NCBI RefSeq assembly: GCF_013085465.1
Contig: NZ_CP049838.1
Location: forward strand, 3,038,001 to 3,102,000
Origin: Streptomyces asoensis
GTDB lineage: Bacteria; Actinomycetota; Actinomycetes; Streptomycetales; Streptomycetaceae
Length of the DNA: 64,000 nt
Reading direction: 5' to 3'
This document shows positions 63,920 through 64,000 of this stretch, in pieces. Every line of letters starts with the position of its first letter. The first letter of the stretch is position 1. The notes under the pieces were generated by a model, which saw only the letters and a list, made by a program, of their open reading frames with translations, searched no databases and was not told where the DNA came from. A program made the position numbers and the translations under genes.

Positions 63920-64000
63920 CTACGACTTCGTCCGCACCAACTCCCCTTCCTCCGCCGCGTCCTCCGGCGTCGGCTTCGGCCTGCCCGGCAGGAACAGGGC
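63920..64000 (-). CDS. C-terminal end of a gene that starts beyond the window
   Basis: The last 26 codons of a minus-strand gene are visible, reading ALFLPGRPKPTPEDAAEEGE and ending LVRTKS before TAG at 63920-63922. A hydrophobic residue run turning into a charged tail is typical of the end of a multi-pass exporter such as a DHA2-type MFS protein, which would fit its place upstream of the TetR gene, but 26 residues are too few to be sure. Confidence 0.5.
   Translation of the reverse strand, partial: ALFLPGRPKPTPEDAAEEGELVRTKS

Overview
The window is chromosomal DNA from a Streptomyces or very close relative. The evidence is uniformly very high GC with strong third-position bias, many GTG starts, many apparently leaderless genes, and a gene set in the order known from the Streptomyces coelicolor core chromosome: glnII, the maltose locus malEFG-aglA-malR, glnE, glnA2 and nadE. 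I see no rRNA, tRNA, CRISPR array, insertion sequence or phage. Most of the window is ordinary core genome with a few accessory inserts and two gene remnants.

Layout. 1-3.6 kb: the 3' part of an AlkZ-like DNA glycosylase gene, a small conserved protein, an ArsC-family protein and two exported or membrane proteins. 3.7-6.8 kb: glutamine synthetase II behind a candidate GlnR box, then a HEAT-repeat protein. 6.9-12.7 kb: a possible 40-residue leader peptide ahead of an orphan winged-helix regulator, an NAD-dependent epimerase-like protein, a histidine kinase/response regulator pair and a secreted DUF1996 protein. 12.7-20.7 kb: a lipoprotein, a TPR protein, a sigma-like/membrane protein, a diiron-like hydrolase with an FNR-ferredoxin reductase and a TetR regulator, a tautomerase, and a receiver-PP2C phosphatase.

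20.8-36.7 kb is a starch and maltodextrin island. It encodes a giant secreted alpha-amylase/pullulanase fusion, two further secreted alpha-amylases (one with two CBM20 starch-binding domains), the intracellular alpha-glucosidase AglA, the maltose ABC importer MalEFG (no ATPase gene here; MsiK, encoded elsewhere, is the usual partner) and the LacI-family repressor MalR. Related GCAAG/CTTGC operator-like motifs lie in front of each transcription unit, so the enzymes that cut starch outside, import maltodextrin and hydrolyse it inside look co-regulated.

36.8-46.7 kb: a PAP2 phosphatase, an amidohydrolase remnant, a divergent LysR/EamA pair, a 9-bp minisatellite, glnE, a VOC-fold protein, a lone lower-GC gene of unknown function with a strong promoter, and glnA2. 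46.9-53.5 kb: a flavohaemoglobin with an unusual insertion behind a palindromic NsrR-type site, a DUF4157 protein whose C-terminus looks like a cysteine-protease-type effector, a PucR regulator, a DUF4394 secreted protein, a small protein and NsrR itself. NsrR and hmp probably form a nitric-oxide stress pair. 53.6-64 kb: a DUF3105-DUF305 operon, a secreted S53 peptidase, nadE, a chloramphenicol-phosphotransferase-like kinase, a DJ-1/PfpI protein, a remnant of an MmyB-type regulator, an MFS exporter, a membrane-anchored EEP-family hydrolase, a TetR regulator and the last codons of a further gene on the minus strand.

The items most worth a second look are the DUF4157 protein with its putative papain-like tail, the orphan gene at 43.9 kb, the flavohaemoglobin insertion, the MalR-like site placed just after aglA, and the minisatellite between two convergent genes.
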